This document shows positions 46,657 to 54,342 of a DNA stretch of 64,000 bases, piece by piece (position 1 is the stretch's first letter; every line of letters begins with the position of its first letter). The position numbers and the translations under genes were made by a program. Origin of the DNA: an uncultured Flavobacteriales bacterium. Its GTDB lineage: Bacteria; Bacteroidota; Bacteroidia; Flavobacteriales_E; Vicingaceae. The notes beneath the pieces are model-generated. The model ran no database searches and had not been told where the DNA came from. It was given only the letters and a program-made list of their open reading frames with translations. Where the stretch lies: positions 62,001 to 126,000 of the forward strand of contig CAJQON010000018.1 in assembly GCA_905479995.1 (NCBI GenBank). The letters are read 5' to 3'.

Positions 46657-47630
46657 TGAAAAAAATTATCGAGTACATTGCCCTTATTGAGGAGGAATTG
46701 GCAAAAATTTCGCCAACTCAAGAGCCAAAAGAGCTCTATCAACCCATTTCGTATATGCTCGCTCTTGGCGGGAAACGAATAAGGCCAGCTTTACTCTTAC
46801 TTTCTAACAATCTCTTTGGTGGTAAAGATGAAAATGCCATTCACGCAGCTTTAGCAGTCGAAATTTTTCACAATTTTACTTTGCTACATGATGATATTAT
46901 GGATGATGCTCCATTAAGAAGAGGGCAAAAAACAGTTTATAAAAAATGGGGAGGAAATATTGCAATTTTAGCAGGCGATGTTATGTTTGTTAATTCTCTT
47001 CAATTACTTACCAAAACACCTACAAACCAACTTTCTAACGTTTTAACTTTGTTTAACGCAACTGCCGTTCAGGTGTGCGAAGGACAACAGTACGACATGA
47101 ACTTTGAGCAACAATCGGATGTATCTATTGATGATTACCTGAACATGATTGAGTTAAAAACGGCCGTGCTGTTAGCAGCAAGTCTTAAAATGGGCGCATT
47201 AATAGGCGGCACCAGTGAAGACGATGCTAATCATCTTTACGAATTTGGAAAAAATCTTGGCATTTCATTTCAATTAATGGATGACATTTTGGATTTGTAT
47301 GGCGACCCAGAAAAGTTTGGAAAACAAGTTGGTGGAGATATTTTAGCCAATAAAAAAACCTACTTATTGTTAAAAGCACAAGAGCTAGCAACTGGTTCAT
47401 TAAAAAAAGAACTAGAGTTTTGTTTGGGTTCTACTGCGCTTAAAAACGAAGCAAAAGTAGAAAAGGTTAAAGCTATTTTTGATCAACTCAACATTAAAAA
47501 ATTAGCTACTGACGAAATGAATCTTTTTTACAATTCGGCTCTTTCTCATTTAGACAGTATTGATATAGACCTAGAAAAAAAGAAACCATTTGAAGATTTT
47601 GCAAAAAGCATAATGCATAGAGAGCAATGA
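46656..47630 (+). CDS. trans-polyprenyl diphosphate synthase
   Basis: 324 residues. Extends allylic diphosphates with IPP. First Asp-rich motif D79-D83 (LLHDDIMDDAPLRRG), second D209-D213 (FQLMDDILDLYGD), plus GGKRIRPAL near 38 and KWGGNIAILAGD. A phenylalanine five residues before the first motif (F74) suggests a limit on chain length, so the product may be shorter than the usual octaprenyl; this is inference. Its first base overlaps the stop of the epimerase gene (TAATG) and its stop overlaps the next gene (ATGA). Confidence 0.92.
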   Translation: MKKIIEYIALIEEELAKISPTQEPKELYQPISYMLALGGKRIRPALLLLSNNLFGGKDENAIHAALAVEIFHNFTLLHDDIMDDAPLRRGQKTVYKKWGGNIAILAGDVMFVNSLQLLTKTPTNQLSNVLTLFNATAVQVCEGQQYDMNFEQQSDVSIDDYLNMIELKTAVLLAASLKMGALIGGTSEDDANHLYEFGKNLGISFQLMDDILDLYGDPEKFGKQVGGDILANKKTYLLLKAQELATGSLKKELEFCLGSTALKNEAKVEKVKAIFDQLNIKKLATDEMNLFYNSALSHLDSIDIDLEKKKPFEDFAKSIMHREQ

Positions 47631-47953
47631 TTAAGCCTTACGCCAAACATATTTTTATTTGCAACAACCAGCGAGCTGAAGGTGCTCCAAGAATTTGCTG
47701 TGGCGAAGAAACAGGCAATGAAATTGCAGCAAAATTTAAACGCCTAATTGCCGAAAAAAGACTAAAAACTACCGTTAGAGCACAACGAGCAAGTTGTTTT
47801 GATTGGTGCGAACAAGGTCCTATTATTTCCATTTACCCCGAAGGAACAATTTATGGAAACGTTTCAATTAAAGACGTGGAGTTAATCTTTAACCAGCACA
47901 TACTCAACCACAAACCAGTAGAACACTTGGTGTTGAATTCTTTAAAAAAATGA
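47627..47953 (+). CDS. small [2Fe-2S] ferredoxin-like protein (thioredoxin fold)
   Basis: 108 residues, cytoplasmic. Cysteines follow the thioredoxin-like 2Fe-2S pattern: HIFICNNQR near the start (C12), a CC pair in RICCGEE, then ASCFDWCEQGP with a C-x3-C pair, followed by ISIYPEGTIYGNV, as in the Clostridium pasteurianum-type ferredoxin family. Probable one-electron carrier; partner unknown. Overlaps the polyprenyl synthase by four bases and the next gene by four bases. Confidence 0.85.
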   Translation: MIKPYAKHIFICNNQRAEGAPRICCGEETGNEIAAKFKRLIAEKRLKTTVRAQRASCFDWCEQGPIISIYPEGTIYGNVSIKDVELIFNQHILNHKPVEHLVLNSLKK

Positions 47954-48324
47954 ACGCCCCAATACCTACACTAAACGAGTTACAAGCCTACTATAACAGA
48001 ACCGATTTACTAGAAAAAGTAGTCGCTCAAATTCAAAAAGATTTTGATTGGTTTAATTTTAAGATTGTCTTTTCAGAGGATGAAGAACAAACGCCTTATC
48101 AAAAATTGTATCAAGAAATATTGCCTCTTATTGAAGAAATGCTAAATGATGATTATCCCAAGCTAATGAGTGTGCTTTATAGAATAGACATTGGCGAAGA
48201 CTTTTTAAATAAAAAGTTAAAGGAAACTCCAAATGCTGATACTGATGAAGTAATTACTGACCTAATTCTAAAAAGAGAACTTCAAAAAGTAATTATTCGA
48301 GAAATATATAGTGGTAAACTCTAA
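47950..48324 (+). CDS. small hypothetical protein, last gene of the operon
   Basis: 124 residues, acidic, no signal peptide, mostly helical. Visible segments are LNELQAYYNRTDLLEKVVAQIQKDF, then PLIEEMLNDDYPKLMSVLYRIDIGEDFLNKKL and DLILKRELQKVIIREIYSGKL. I do not recognise a family, though the pairing with the 2Fe-2S protein suggests they act together. It overlaps the ferredoxin gene by four bases and overlaps the convergent EamA gene by four bases. Confidence 0.75.
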   Translation: MNAPIPTLNELQAYYNRTDLLEKVVAQIQKDFDWFNFKIVFSEDEEQTPYQKLYQEILPLIEEMLNDDYPKLMSVLYRIDIGEDFLNKKLKETPNADTDEVITDLILKRELQKVIIREIYSGKL

Positions 48325-49190
48325 GCTTTCTTTTTAAACCACGCATTTAAAAAAATTGTTGCAATTACGATAACCGCTCCGATATAAAACCCAGAAGACA
48401 TTGTTTCTGATTCTGGCCAAAAATAAAGCGCTAATACAATGGAGTAAATAGGTTCTAAATTAATAGACATAGTAACGGTATAAGGCGATATTTTTTTCAT
48501 TACTTCCACACTAATAATAAATGCAAATGCCGTACAGAGTGTTCCCAAGATAATTAACCATTTTAAATCTTCCATTGAAATAGCAAACTGACTAAAATCT
48601 CCTGCTGTTGAAAATAACAGGTATATAGAAACAACAATTAACGCTCCCAGCAACTCATAAAAAGAAATGACTTTAGACTTTGTTTCTTTAATTAGAATTC
48701 CGTTTAATACTGTAAACCATGATGCTAAAGCGGCCGAAAAAACACTCAGCACCATACCAACTAAATACTTAAATTCTATTGTAAATATAAATGACAAGCC
48801 CAAGATAATAGCTAGCCCAAATATTAGCTCATAGGCCTTAATTTTTCGTTTAAAATAGAAAGGCTCAATAATAGAGGTAAATAAAGTGCTACTAGAAAAG
48901 CAAACCAATGCAATTGAAACATTAGATTGCTTTATCGCTTCAAAAAAAGTTACCCAATGCACCGCTATTATAACTCCTACTCCTAAAGTTTTAAGCAATT
49001 GTTTTTTTGAAATTTTCAACGAAAACTTTGTTACAACACAATAGCCCAACAATGCAATTAACGCAATTAGCAACCTGTACCATACCAACATATAGGAGTC
49101 TATGCTTATTAGCTTCCCTAATATGCCAGTTAAACCGAAAATTAATACGGTTATGTGCAGCCAAATATGATATTTGTACTTTGATAACAT
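48321..49190 (-). CDS. EamA-family (DMT) transporter
   Basis: 289 residues with ten predicted membrane helices in two EamA repeats (first ~1-140, second ~145-289). Typical points are the first helix HIWLHITVLIFGLTGILG, WYRLLIALIALLGY, the NVSIALVCFSSSTLFTSIIEPF helix and NLEPIYSIVLALYFWPES in the second repeat. Members export or take up metabolites such as amino acids; substrate unknown. Its ATG is preceded by TACATTTG and five bases, another probable leaderless start. Confidence 0.88.
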   Translation of the reverse strand: MLSKYKYHIWLHITVLIFGLTGILGKLISIDSYMLVWYRLLIALIALLGYCVVTKFSLKISKKQLLKTLGVGVIIAVHWVTFFEAIKQSNVSIALVCFSSSTLFTSIIEPFYFKRKIKAYELIFGLAIILGLSFIFTIEFKYLVGMVLSVFSAALASWFTVLNGILIKETKSKVISFYELLGALIVVSIYLLFSTAGDFSQFAISMEDLKWLIILGTLCTAFAFIISVEVMKKISPYTVTMSINLEPIYSIVLALYFWPESETMSSGFYIGAVIVIATIFLNAWFKKKA

Positions 49191-49195
49191 CGCGC

Positions 49196-49203
49196 CAAAT
49201 GTA
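49196..49203 (-). promoter_or_regulatory. -7 element five bases before the EamA gene start
   Basis: TACATTTG on the minus strand, then GCGCG, then ATG at 49190. Exact TAnnTTTG match. Confidence 0.45.
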
Positions 49204-49262
49204 TGTCAAAAACAAATACAAAAAGCATTTCCTTTTAATTAATTATTGCCCCAATAAAATAC

Positions 49263-49270
49263 TAATTTTG
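49263..49270 (+). promoter_or_regulatory. -7 element for the small lipoprotein gene
   Basis: TAATTTTG, exact consensus, 17 bases before the ATG at 49288. A TTG lies 14 bases upstream, closer than usual. Confidence 0.35.
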
Positions 49271-49287
49271 AATTTTAATTATACGGT

Positions 49288-49749
49288 ATGAATCGTGCAC
49301 TTCTTCTTCTTTTTGCCACATTACTATTTGCTTGTAATGATCCTGAAAAACCAACAGTATCCCAACCTTCCGAAATTCCTTTTTTTACTAATATTAGTTA
49401 TTTAAACAAAAGTGTTAGTCAAATTAAAACCCTTGAGAATGGTGAGTTGATTGACAACAATGCGACACTATTAAGCTTTGTAAACAAAAAAAATTATAAA
49501 ACGGAATATTTATTTGATGAAAAGGGCTGTTACCATTTAGGGGTTTCTGCTTTTTACTCCAACAAAAGCGAGGCACTCCAAGCTATCGAAAACATTAAAG
49601 TTGAGTTGAAATCCAACGCATTTACTACTCCAACAGAAGATAACGAACTGCTTAGGTGGATAAAAGAAGATGAATCTGTTAGAATAGAATTAGATTATAA
49701 AAACATCCAAAAAGGTGAAATTATATTTACCATTCAGGCAAACGAATAA
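49288..49749 (+). CDS. small predicted lipoprotein of unknown function
   Basis: 153 residues. Signal peptide with lipobox LLFAC (C16), then a linker rich in P, S and T (DPEKPTVSQPSE). The rest may be a compact alpha/beta domain: ETEYLFDEKGCYHLGVSAFY-like strand-helix-strand and a final ELDYKNIQKGEIIFTIQAN. One more cysteine at KGCYH. No family recognised. It is convergent with the DUF502 gene, separated by only two bases. Confidence 0.72.
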   Translation: MNRALLLLFATLLFACNDPEKPTVSQPSEIPFFTNISYLNKSVSQIKTLENGELIDNNATLLSFVNKKNYKTEYLFDEKGCYHLGVSAFYSNKSEALQAIENIKVELKSNAFTTPTEDNELLRWIKEDESVRIELDYKNIQKGEIIFTIQANE

Positions 49750-49751
49750 GC

Positions 49752-50300
49752 TTAATTCTCCTCTTCTATTTCGGTAACACCTCCCGAAATAATTAACTTC
49801 ATAATATCTGCAGAATTCGCATCAACAGGTGTTACACAGTCTTTAGGAACAACTATTAAGTTTCCGGTTACAGCATAAGAAAAAGGAATATATACCCCTA
49901 TTTTGTCTGCCGAAACACCTAACTCGGTTAAGTCATTTTGAGTAATAAATCCAAAACGCTCCACATTCCCTTCCATTTTTACCAATACAGGCTGAGTAAA
50001 CCGTTTCTTTTTACCTACAAAGGCCGACAGCAAATCTTTTACTGAGGTATAAATAATTTTTAGGAGAGGTATCCTGTCTAAAATTTTGTCTAAACTTAAA
50101 AACTGATTAACAATTAATGTGCTTCCTAATAAACCTATGAGAGTCATGCTAACAACTATAATAAGTATTCCTAAACCAGGAAATTTAAAAGGGATTATTC
50201 CATCTATAAGCACAATTGCTTTATAAACCAAATAGAGCGTTGCGGCCAATGGAACTGTAAATAATAAACCTTGTAAAAAATACCCAAACAGTTTTTTCAT
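49752..50300 (-). CDS. DUF502 family membrane protein
   Basis: 182 residues. Two membrane helices (YFLQGLLFTVPLAATLYLVYKA and LGILIIVVSMTLIGLLGSTL) followed by the DUF502 pattern LLKIIYTSVKDLLSAFVGKKKRFTQPVLV and VYIPFSYAVTGNLIVVPKDCVTPVD, and a GGV near the end. Function unknown; widespread in bacteria and plants. A near-consensus TACCTTTA element sits four bases before its ATG. Confidence 0.88.
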   Translation of the reverse strand: MKKLFGYFLQGLLFTVPLAATLYLVYKAIVLIDGIIPFKFPGLGILIIVVSMTLIGLLGSTLIVNQFLSLDKILDRIPLLKIIYTSVKDLLSAFVGKKKRFTQPVLVKMEGNVERFGFITQNDLTELGVSADKIGVYIPFSYAVTGNLIVVPKDCVTPVDANSADIMKLIISGGVTEIEEEN

Positions 50301-50304
50301 AGTG

Positions 50305-50312
50305 TAAAGGTA
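50305..50312 (-). promoter_or_regulatory. near-consensus -7 element four bases before the DUF502 start
   Basis: TACCTTTA on the minus strand (one base from TAnnTTTG), then CACT, then ATG at 50300. Confidence 0.28.
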
Positions 50313-50330
50313 GCAGAAATTGTTGCTGCT

Positions 50331-50798
50331 TTACTTATATTTATAAGGAAGTATTTTAGAATATTTATCTTTTGAAATTACAACCATAGAATGCATGTTT
50401 CTAATTTCTTCAATTGGAGATAGTTTATCTTTTACTAGCGCATCAAAAGCAGCAATATCTTTTACAATAATTTTTAAAAGATAATCGGCTTGACCAGTTA
50501 CATTAAAACATTCCATTACCTCATCAATTTTTTCTATCTGTTCAATAAAATTATTAATGGCGTTATCTCTTTGTCTAATTAATGAAACTTGCATAAAAGC
50601 AGAAAGACCAAGGTCTAGTTTCGACTCATCTACCAAAGCATGGTAACTTTGTATTAAATTACTGTTCTCTAGTTTTTTTACACGCTCTAATGTTGGCGCT
50701 GGCGAAAGACCGATGTCTTTAGACAATTGAAGATTTGTTACTTTTCCGTTTTCTTGGAGTCTTTTTAAGATTTTTAAATCTAGTTCGTCTAATTTCAT
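50331..50798 (-). CDS. Lrp/AsnC-family transcriptional regulator
   Basis: 155 residues. N-terminal winged HTH (LDLKILKRLQENGKVTNLQLSKDIGLSPAPTLERVKKLE) and C-terminal RAM/AsnC ligand-binding domain (AFMQVSL ... MECFNVTGQADYLLKIIVKDIAAFDALV ... MVVISKDKY). Such proteins sense amino acids and form octamers on DNA. It is preceded by the cyclase gene on the same strand (78 bp) and may regulate it or itself, which is inference. Confidence 0.92.
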   Translation of the reverse strand: MKLDELDLKILKRLQENGKVTNLQLSKDIGLSPAPTLERVKKLENSNLIQSYHALVDESKLDLGLSAFMQVSLIRQRDNAINNFIEQIEKIDEVMECFNVTGQADYLLKIIVKDIAAFDALVKDKLSPIEEIRNMHSMVVISKDKYSKILPYKYK

Positions 50799-50829
50799 GT
50801 GCTTGTTTTAAAATAAACTTTTATTAAAT

Positions 50830-50837
50830 CAAAAATA
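50830..50837 (-). promoter_or_regulatory. -7 element for the Lrp-family gene
   Basis: TATTTTTG on the minus strand, exact TAnnTTTG, 31 bases before the ATG at 50798; suggests the regulator has its own promoter. Confidence 0.35.
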
Positions 50838-50876
50838 ACGAAATAATAATTGGAATATTTTCTTTTTAATTAAAAT

Positions 50877-51626
50877 TTAAGCCTCTAATTCATAAAGGGT
50901 TGGTTTGCTAGGGGATGCATCATTTTCAAAACTTGCTATTTGAAACTGCAAGATGTAGTTGCCGTCTTTAATAGCGTTTGGCACATAAATTAATTCTGAA
51001 ATTGTTCGTTCGGTTTGCGGGTTTTCAGGATAATTCCAAAAGATATGATGGCTAATCAAAGCCCCACCATCTTCCTCTTTATCTACTGATGGCGTATCAA
51101 TTAAGAGGTGCTTCACCCCATTGTCTACCAAAAACCGCATAGCTTTTGCTTCAATAAAAGGAGGGTTTGTGCTAGAATATTGCATTTCTAATTTATCGGT
51201 TCCGTTTGGTGTTGTTCTTATTATTATTGCATCGGCCTCATTTTTTTTCCAGCAAGCTTCCATTTGATCCAGCATAATTACCTGATCACCGTCCACATTT
51301 TTAGGTGTAACCGTTACTAGTTTCGCTAAAAAAGTAAACTGCTTCATGCATTGGTTTATCGTGTATGGTTCCTTGCTAATGTGTCCAACGCACTCGGTAT
51401 GAGTTCCGTGTCCATGAGGATTAAAAAAAATGTTTCTAAAGTTAACAGCTCCACCCAAGTTAACATCTCCTACAAATCCATTTTCCATTACGGGCGTAAA
51501 TTCTGGAGGATTTACATACCATGCTGTAACATTTTTATCTGAAGCTTTTAGCGGGATAGAAATGTCTAAAGGCTTAGACAGGTCTATTTTAAAAATCGTG
51601 TTTCTGTATTTTATTGTTGTTTTCAT
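50877..51626 (-). CDS. cyclase family protein (kynurenine formamidase-like)
   Basis: 249 residues. The metal-binding family motif is FNPHGHGTHTECVGH (HGTHTE, around residue 72-77), with IDLSKPLDISIPL at the start and IIRTTPNG and HLLIDTPSVDKEEDGG as further conserved places; this is the KynB/cyclase fold, a Zn-dependent hydrolase of amides or lactones. In Bacteroidota the substrate is uncertain; kynurenine formamide is one possibility. It overlaps the HemW gene by four bases (ATGA), so the two are translated together. Confidence 0.88.
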   Translation of the reverse strand: MKTTIKYRNTIFKIDLSKPLDISIPLKASDKNVTAWYVNPPEFTPVMENGFVGDVNLGGAVNFRNIFFNPHGHGTHTECVGHISKEPYTINQCMKQFTFLAKLVTVTPKNVDGDQVIMLDQMEACWKKNEADAIIIRTTPNGTDKLEMQYSSTNPPFIEAKAMRFLVDNGVKHLLIDTPSVDKEEDGGALISHHIFWNYPENPQTERTISELIYVPNAIKDGNYILQFQIASFENDASPSKPTLYELEA

Positions 51627-52750
51627 GTGATGTAAAACAAATCGGACGAGATTTTATCGGCTATAAAAATTCCTTCCTGGGTTAATGTTATTATATTTTT
51701 ACTGACCTTAAGATAAGGTGTTTTTAAATATTTTGTTAACTCTTTATTAAAGTGCTTATTAATTTTCTCATCAAAATTTGCGCTTACAAAATTCAAATCT
51801 ATACCCCAAATGGTTCTTAAGCGAGTTAAAACATATTCATTGTAAGCCGTTTTTGAGTCAATAGTTTCTTCTTCACAAAAGGGATCATCATTTTGCAATG
51901 CCTTAATGTATTTTGTATTGTTAGATACGTTCCAACTCCTTTTGTTGTCATAAAAAGAGTGTGCAGAAGGTCCAATTCCGAGATATTCTATGCCTTTCCA
52001 ATAATTGCTATTGTGTTTGGAGTAATAACCTTCTTTGCCAAAATTAGAGACCTCGTATTGAGTTAATCCACTTTCTTTGGTCAGCTGCATTAACAATTTA
52101 AATTGAGCAATTGCTTCTTCATCAGAAGGCAAACTTGTTTGTTGCGTTTTTACTTGATGATGCAACAAGGTATTTGGTTCTACAGTTAAAGTGTATGCTG
52201 ATAAATGAGGCACATTAAGTGCTATCATTTTATTTAAATTCTGCTCCCACTTATCCATTGTAAGAGTTGGCGTATTGTAAATTAAGTCTATGGTAATGTT
52301 GTCAAACCCTAAGTCTTGACTAAGTTTTATGCTTCTTTCGGCCTGTTCTGAATTGTGTGCTCTATTAAAAAAGAGTAAGTCTTCATCAAAAAATGATTGG
52401 GTTCCAATGCTCAGCCTATTTACTCCTGCACCTCTTAAATCAGAGAGTTTTTGTTGAGTTAAATCATCTGGATTGCACTCAAAAGTAAACTCTGCAGTTT
52501 TACTAACATTGTAGTTCTGATGAATTGCATTAAGAATGTCGTTGAGTTCTTTAATGTTCAATAAACTTGGTGTTCCTCCGCCAAAATATATAGTAGAAAT
52601 TTCGTCTTTAAGCAACTCCTTTTTTTGCTTTATTTCCTTAATTAAAGCTTCAACTAAGTTCGGTTTATTGTTAATGGATGTGGAAAAATGAAAATCGCAG
52701 TAGCTGCATTTTTGTTTGCAAAAAGGGATGTGCAAGTAAAGTCCAGCCAT
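51623..52750 (-). CDS. hemW: radical SAM protein HemW (coproporphyrinogen III oxidase-like)
   Basis: 375 residues. The radical SAM cluster motif is C11-x3-C15-x2-C18 (FCKQKCSYC), followed by TIYFGGGTPSLL, the GVNRLSIGTQSF and DNITIDLIYNTP segments, and YEVSNFGKEGYYSKHN, all diagnostic of HemW. It lacks the extra N-terminal residues of HemN, so it is more likely a haem chaperone than the oxidase. The C-terminal HemN_C domain (GIDLNFVSANF) is present. Start ATG at 52750, two bases after the kinase gene stop. Confidence 0.93.
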   Translation of the reverse strand: MAGLYLHIPFCKQKCSYCDFHFSTSINNKPNLVEALIKEIKQKKELLKDEISTIYFGGGTPSLLNIKELNDILNAIHQNYNVSKTAEFTFECNPDDLTQQKLSDLRGAGVNRLSIGTQSFFDEDLLFFNRAHNSEQAERSIKLSQDLGFDNITIDLIYNTPTLTMDKWEQNLNKMIALNVPHLSAYTLTVEPNTLLHHQVKTQQTSLPSDEEAIAQFKLLMQLTKESGLTQYEVSNFGKEGYYSKHNSNYWKGIEYLGIGPSAHSFYDNKRSWNVSNNTKYIKALQNDDPFCEEETIDSKTAYNEYVLTRLRTIWGIDLNFVSANFDEKINKHFNKELTKYLKTPYLKVSKNIITLTQEGIFIADKISSDLFYIT

Positions 52751-52751
52751 G

Positions 52752-54275
52752 TTATTTGTTCAACACAATTCTAAACGTAGTTCCGTTTTTATCCGACTGT
52801 TTCACAAATATTTTACCTTCATGGTAGTTTTCAATTATTCGCTTAACCAATGACAAACCAAGTCCCCAACCTCTTTGTTTTGTAGTAAAACCTGGCTCAA
52901 AAATCGTTTTTTGTTGTCCTTTTGCAATTCCTGTTCCTGTATCTGTAATGTCTATATAAACAAATTGCGATTGATCTGTAATGCAAATGGAAATTTTTCC
53001 TTCCCCCTTCATTGCGTCAACCGCATTTTTAATCACATTTTCCAATACCCAACTAAATAATGATGGGTTTAATTTTGCCGAAACATCAACATTACCTTTA
53101 CTTTCCAACTCTACCACTACTTTTTTAGAAATCCTCACTTTTAAGTAGCCAACAGTATGGTTAATTACCTCGTTTACATTTTCTAAGTCTAATTTTGGTA
53201 TAGATCCTATTTTAGAAAACCGTTCTGTAATGGTTTCAAGCCTAGAAATGTCTTTGGTTAGCTCTGTAATAATATTGTCTTCAACGCCTTTAAGTTTTAA
53301 GTATTCTACCCATGCTATTAGTGATGATAAAGGGGTTCCGAGTTGGTGAGCTGTTTCTTTTGCCATTCCCACCCAAACCTGGTTTTGCTCTACTTTTCGA
53401 GAAGTGCTAAATAAGTAATAGGAGATTAGTAAAAAGAGGGTTATTATTAAAATTTGAAAATAAGGATAGTACTTAAGTTGCTGCAATAACTTAGAATCTT
53501 TATAAAAAATATAATGTACCGATTGGTTATTTATTGTAACTTCAATTGGATCGTTTTCAAGGCGCATTTCATCAATTGTTGCCAATAAATAATCTTGGCC
53601 AACTCCAGCGCTTCCTCCTTCTAGATTTCCAAACTCTATAACGTTGGTTTGCGTACTGTCTGTATAAACCACAGGAACCGCAGCCGAATTAATAACAATT
53701 TCAGAGATAAAAGATTCTATTAAGTCGTCTAAAACAAGTTTTAATTCTGAAAATATTTTAGAGTCTTTATAGTAAAATGTTTGCTTTGTAACGGTTCCTT
53801 TAACGTGATAATTTAAATCTATAGGCGCATTGTCACTCACCTTCATTTTCTCCAATTCGTCTAAGAAAAACTGCGCAGTATCAATGCCTGGTTCTAACTC
53901 AAAGTTTCTAGTGTTAACTATATTTCCATCTTTGTCTACTACCAAAACAGGAATTGTGGTATTGCTGGTAAGTATGGAAATAAAAAAAGTAAGGTCGTTT
54001 TTGTTTTCGGAAGTAGCCGCCCTATGGTTTGCTTGCGCCCATAGCTCTATTTTGTTTCTCTCCTCATGGGCTATTTTTTGAAAAAGATCTCCTGTATAGC
54101 TTACTAAAGAAGCCTTGTTTTGTATGGCTTCTGCCCAAAGCTGAACTTTATTTCTTTCTTCTTTAGCTATTTGATTTACCAAAACATTGGTGTACCACAA
54201 TGACGAGGCTATTATTAAAATAGCAGCCCCTGCTAGCAATAGTTTCCATCGTTGTTTTTTTGAGTAAATATTCAA
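52752..54275 (-). CDS. membrane sensor histidine kinase with duplicated sensor module
   Basis: 507 residues. Membrane helix at ~11-31, a ~240-residue periplasmic region, a second helix at ~275-295, then HisKA with H310 (ETAHQLGTPLSS) and HATPase_c with N-box NVIKNAVDAMKG, G1 DTGTGIA and G2 GWGLGLSLV. The periplasmic region has two related halves: PVLVVDKDG ... YYKDSKIFSELK and PVVYTDSTQ ... FYKDSKLLQQLK, and the first part repeats EERNK-x2-LWA twice. No response regulator gene adjoins it. The start codon must be TTG: a TAA immediately precedes it and there is no nearby ATG. Confidence 0.9.
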   Translation of the reverse strand: MNIYSKKQRWKLLLAGAAILIIASSLWYTNVLVNQIAKEERNKVQLWAEAIQNKASLVSYTGDLFQKIAHEERNKIELWAQANHRAATSENKNDLTFFISILTSNTTIPVLVVDKDGNIVNTRNFELEPGIDTAQFFLDELEKMKVSDNAPIDLNYHVKGTVTKQTFYYKDSKIFSELKLVLDDLIESFISEIVINSAAVPVVYTDSTQTNVIEFGNLEGGSAGVGQDYLLATIDEMRLENDPIEVTINNQSVHYIFYKDSKLLQQLKYYPYFQILIITLFLLISYYLFSTSRKVEQNQVWVGMAKETAHQLGTPLSSLIAWVEYLKLKGVEDNIITELTKDISRLETITERFSKIGSIPKLDLENVNEVINHTVGYLKVRISKKVVVELESKGNVDVSAKLNPSLFSWVLENVIKNAVDAMKGEGKISICITDQSQFVYIDITDTGTGIAKGQQKTIFEPGFTTKQRGWGLGLSLVKRIIENYHEGKIFVKQSDKNGTTFRIVLNK

Positions 54276-54342
54276 TTTAATGAAATAGTTTATGGTTTAA
54301 AAAGACGTGTGAAAATACGAATAAGTTGTAATCTACGTACAT

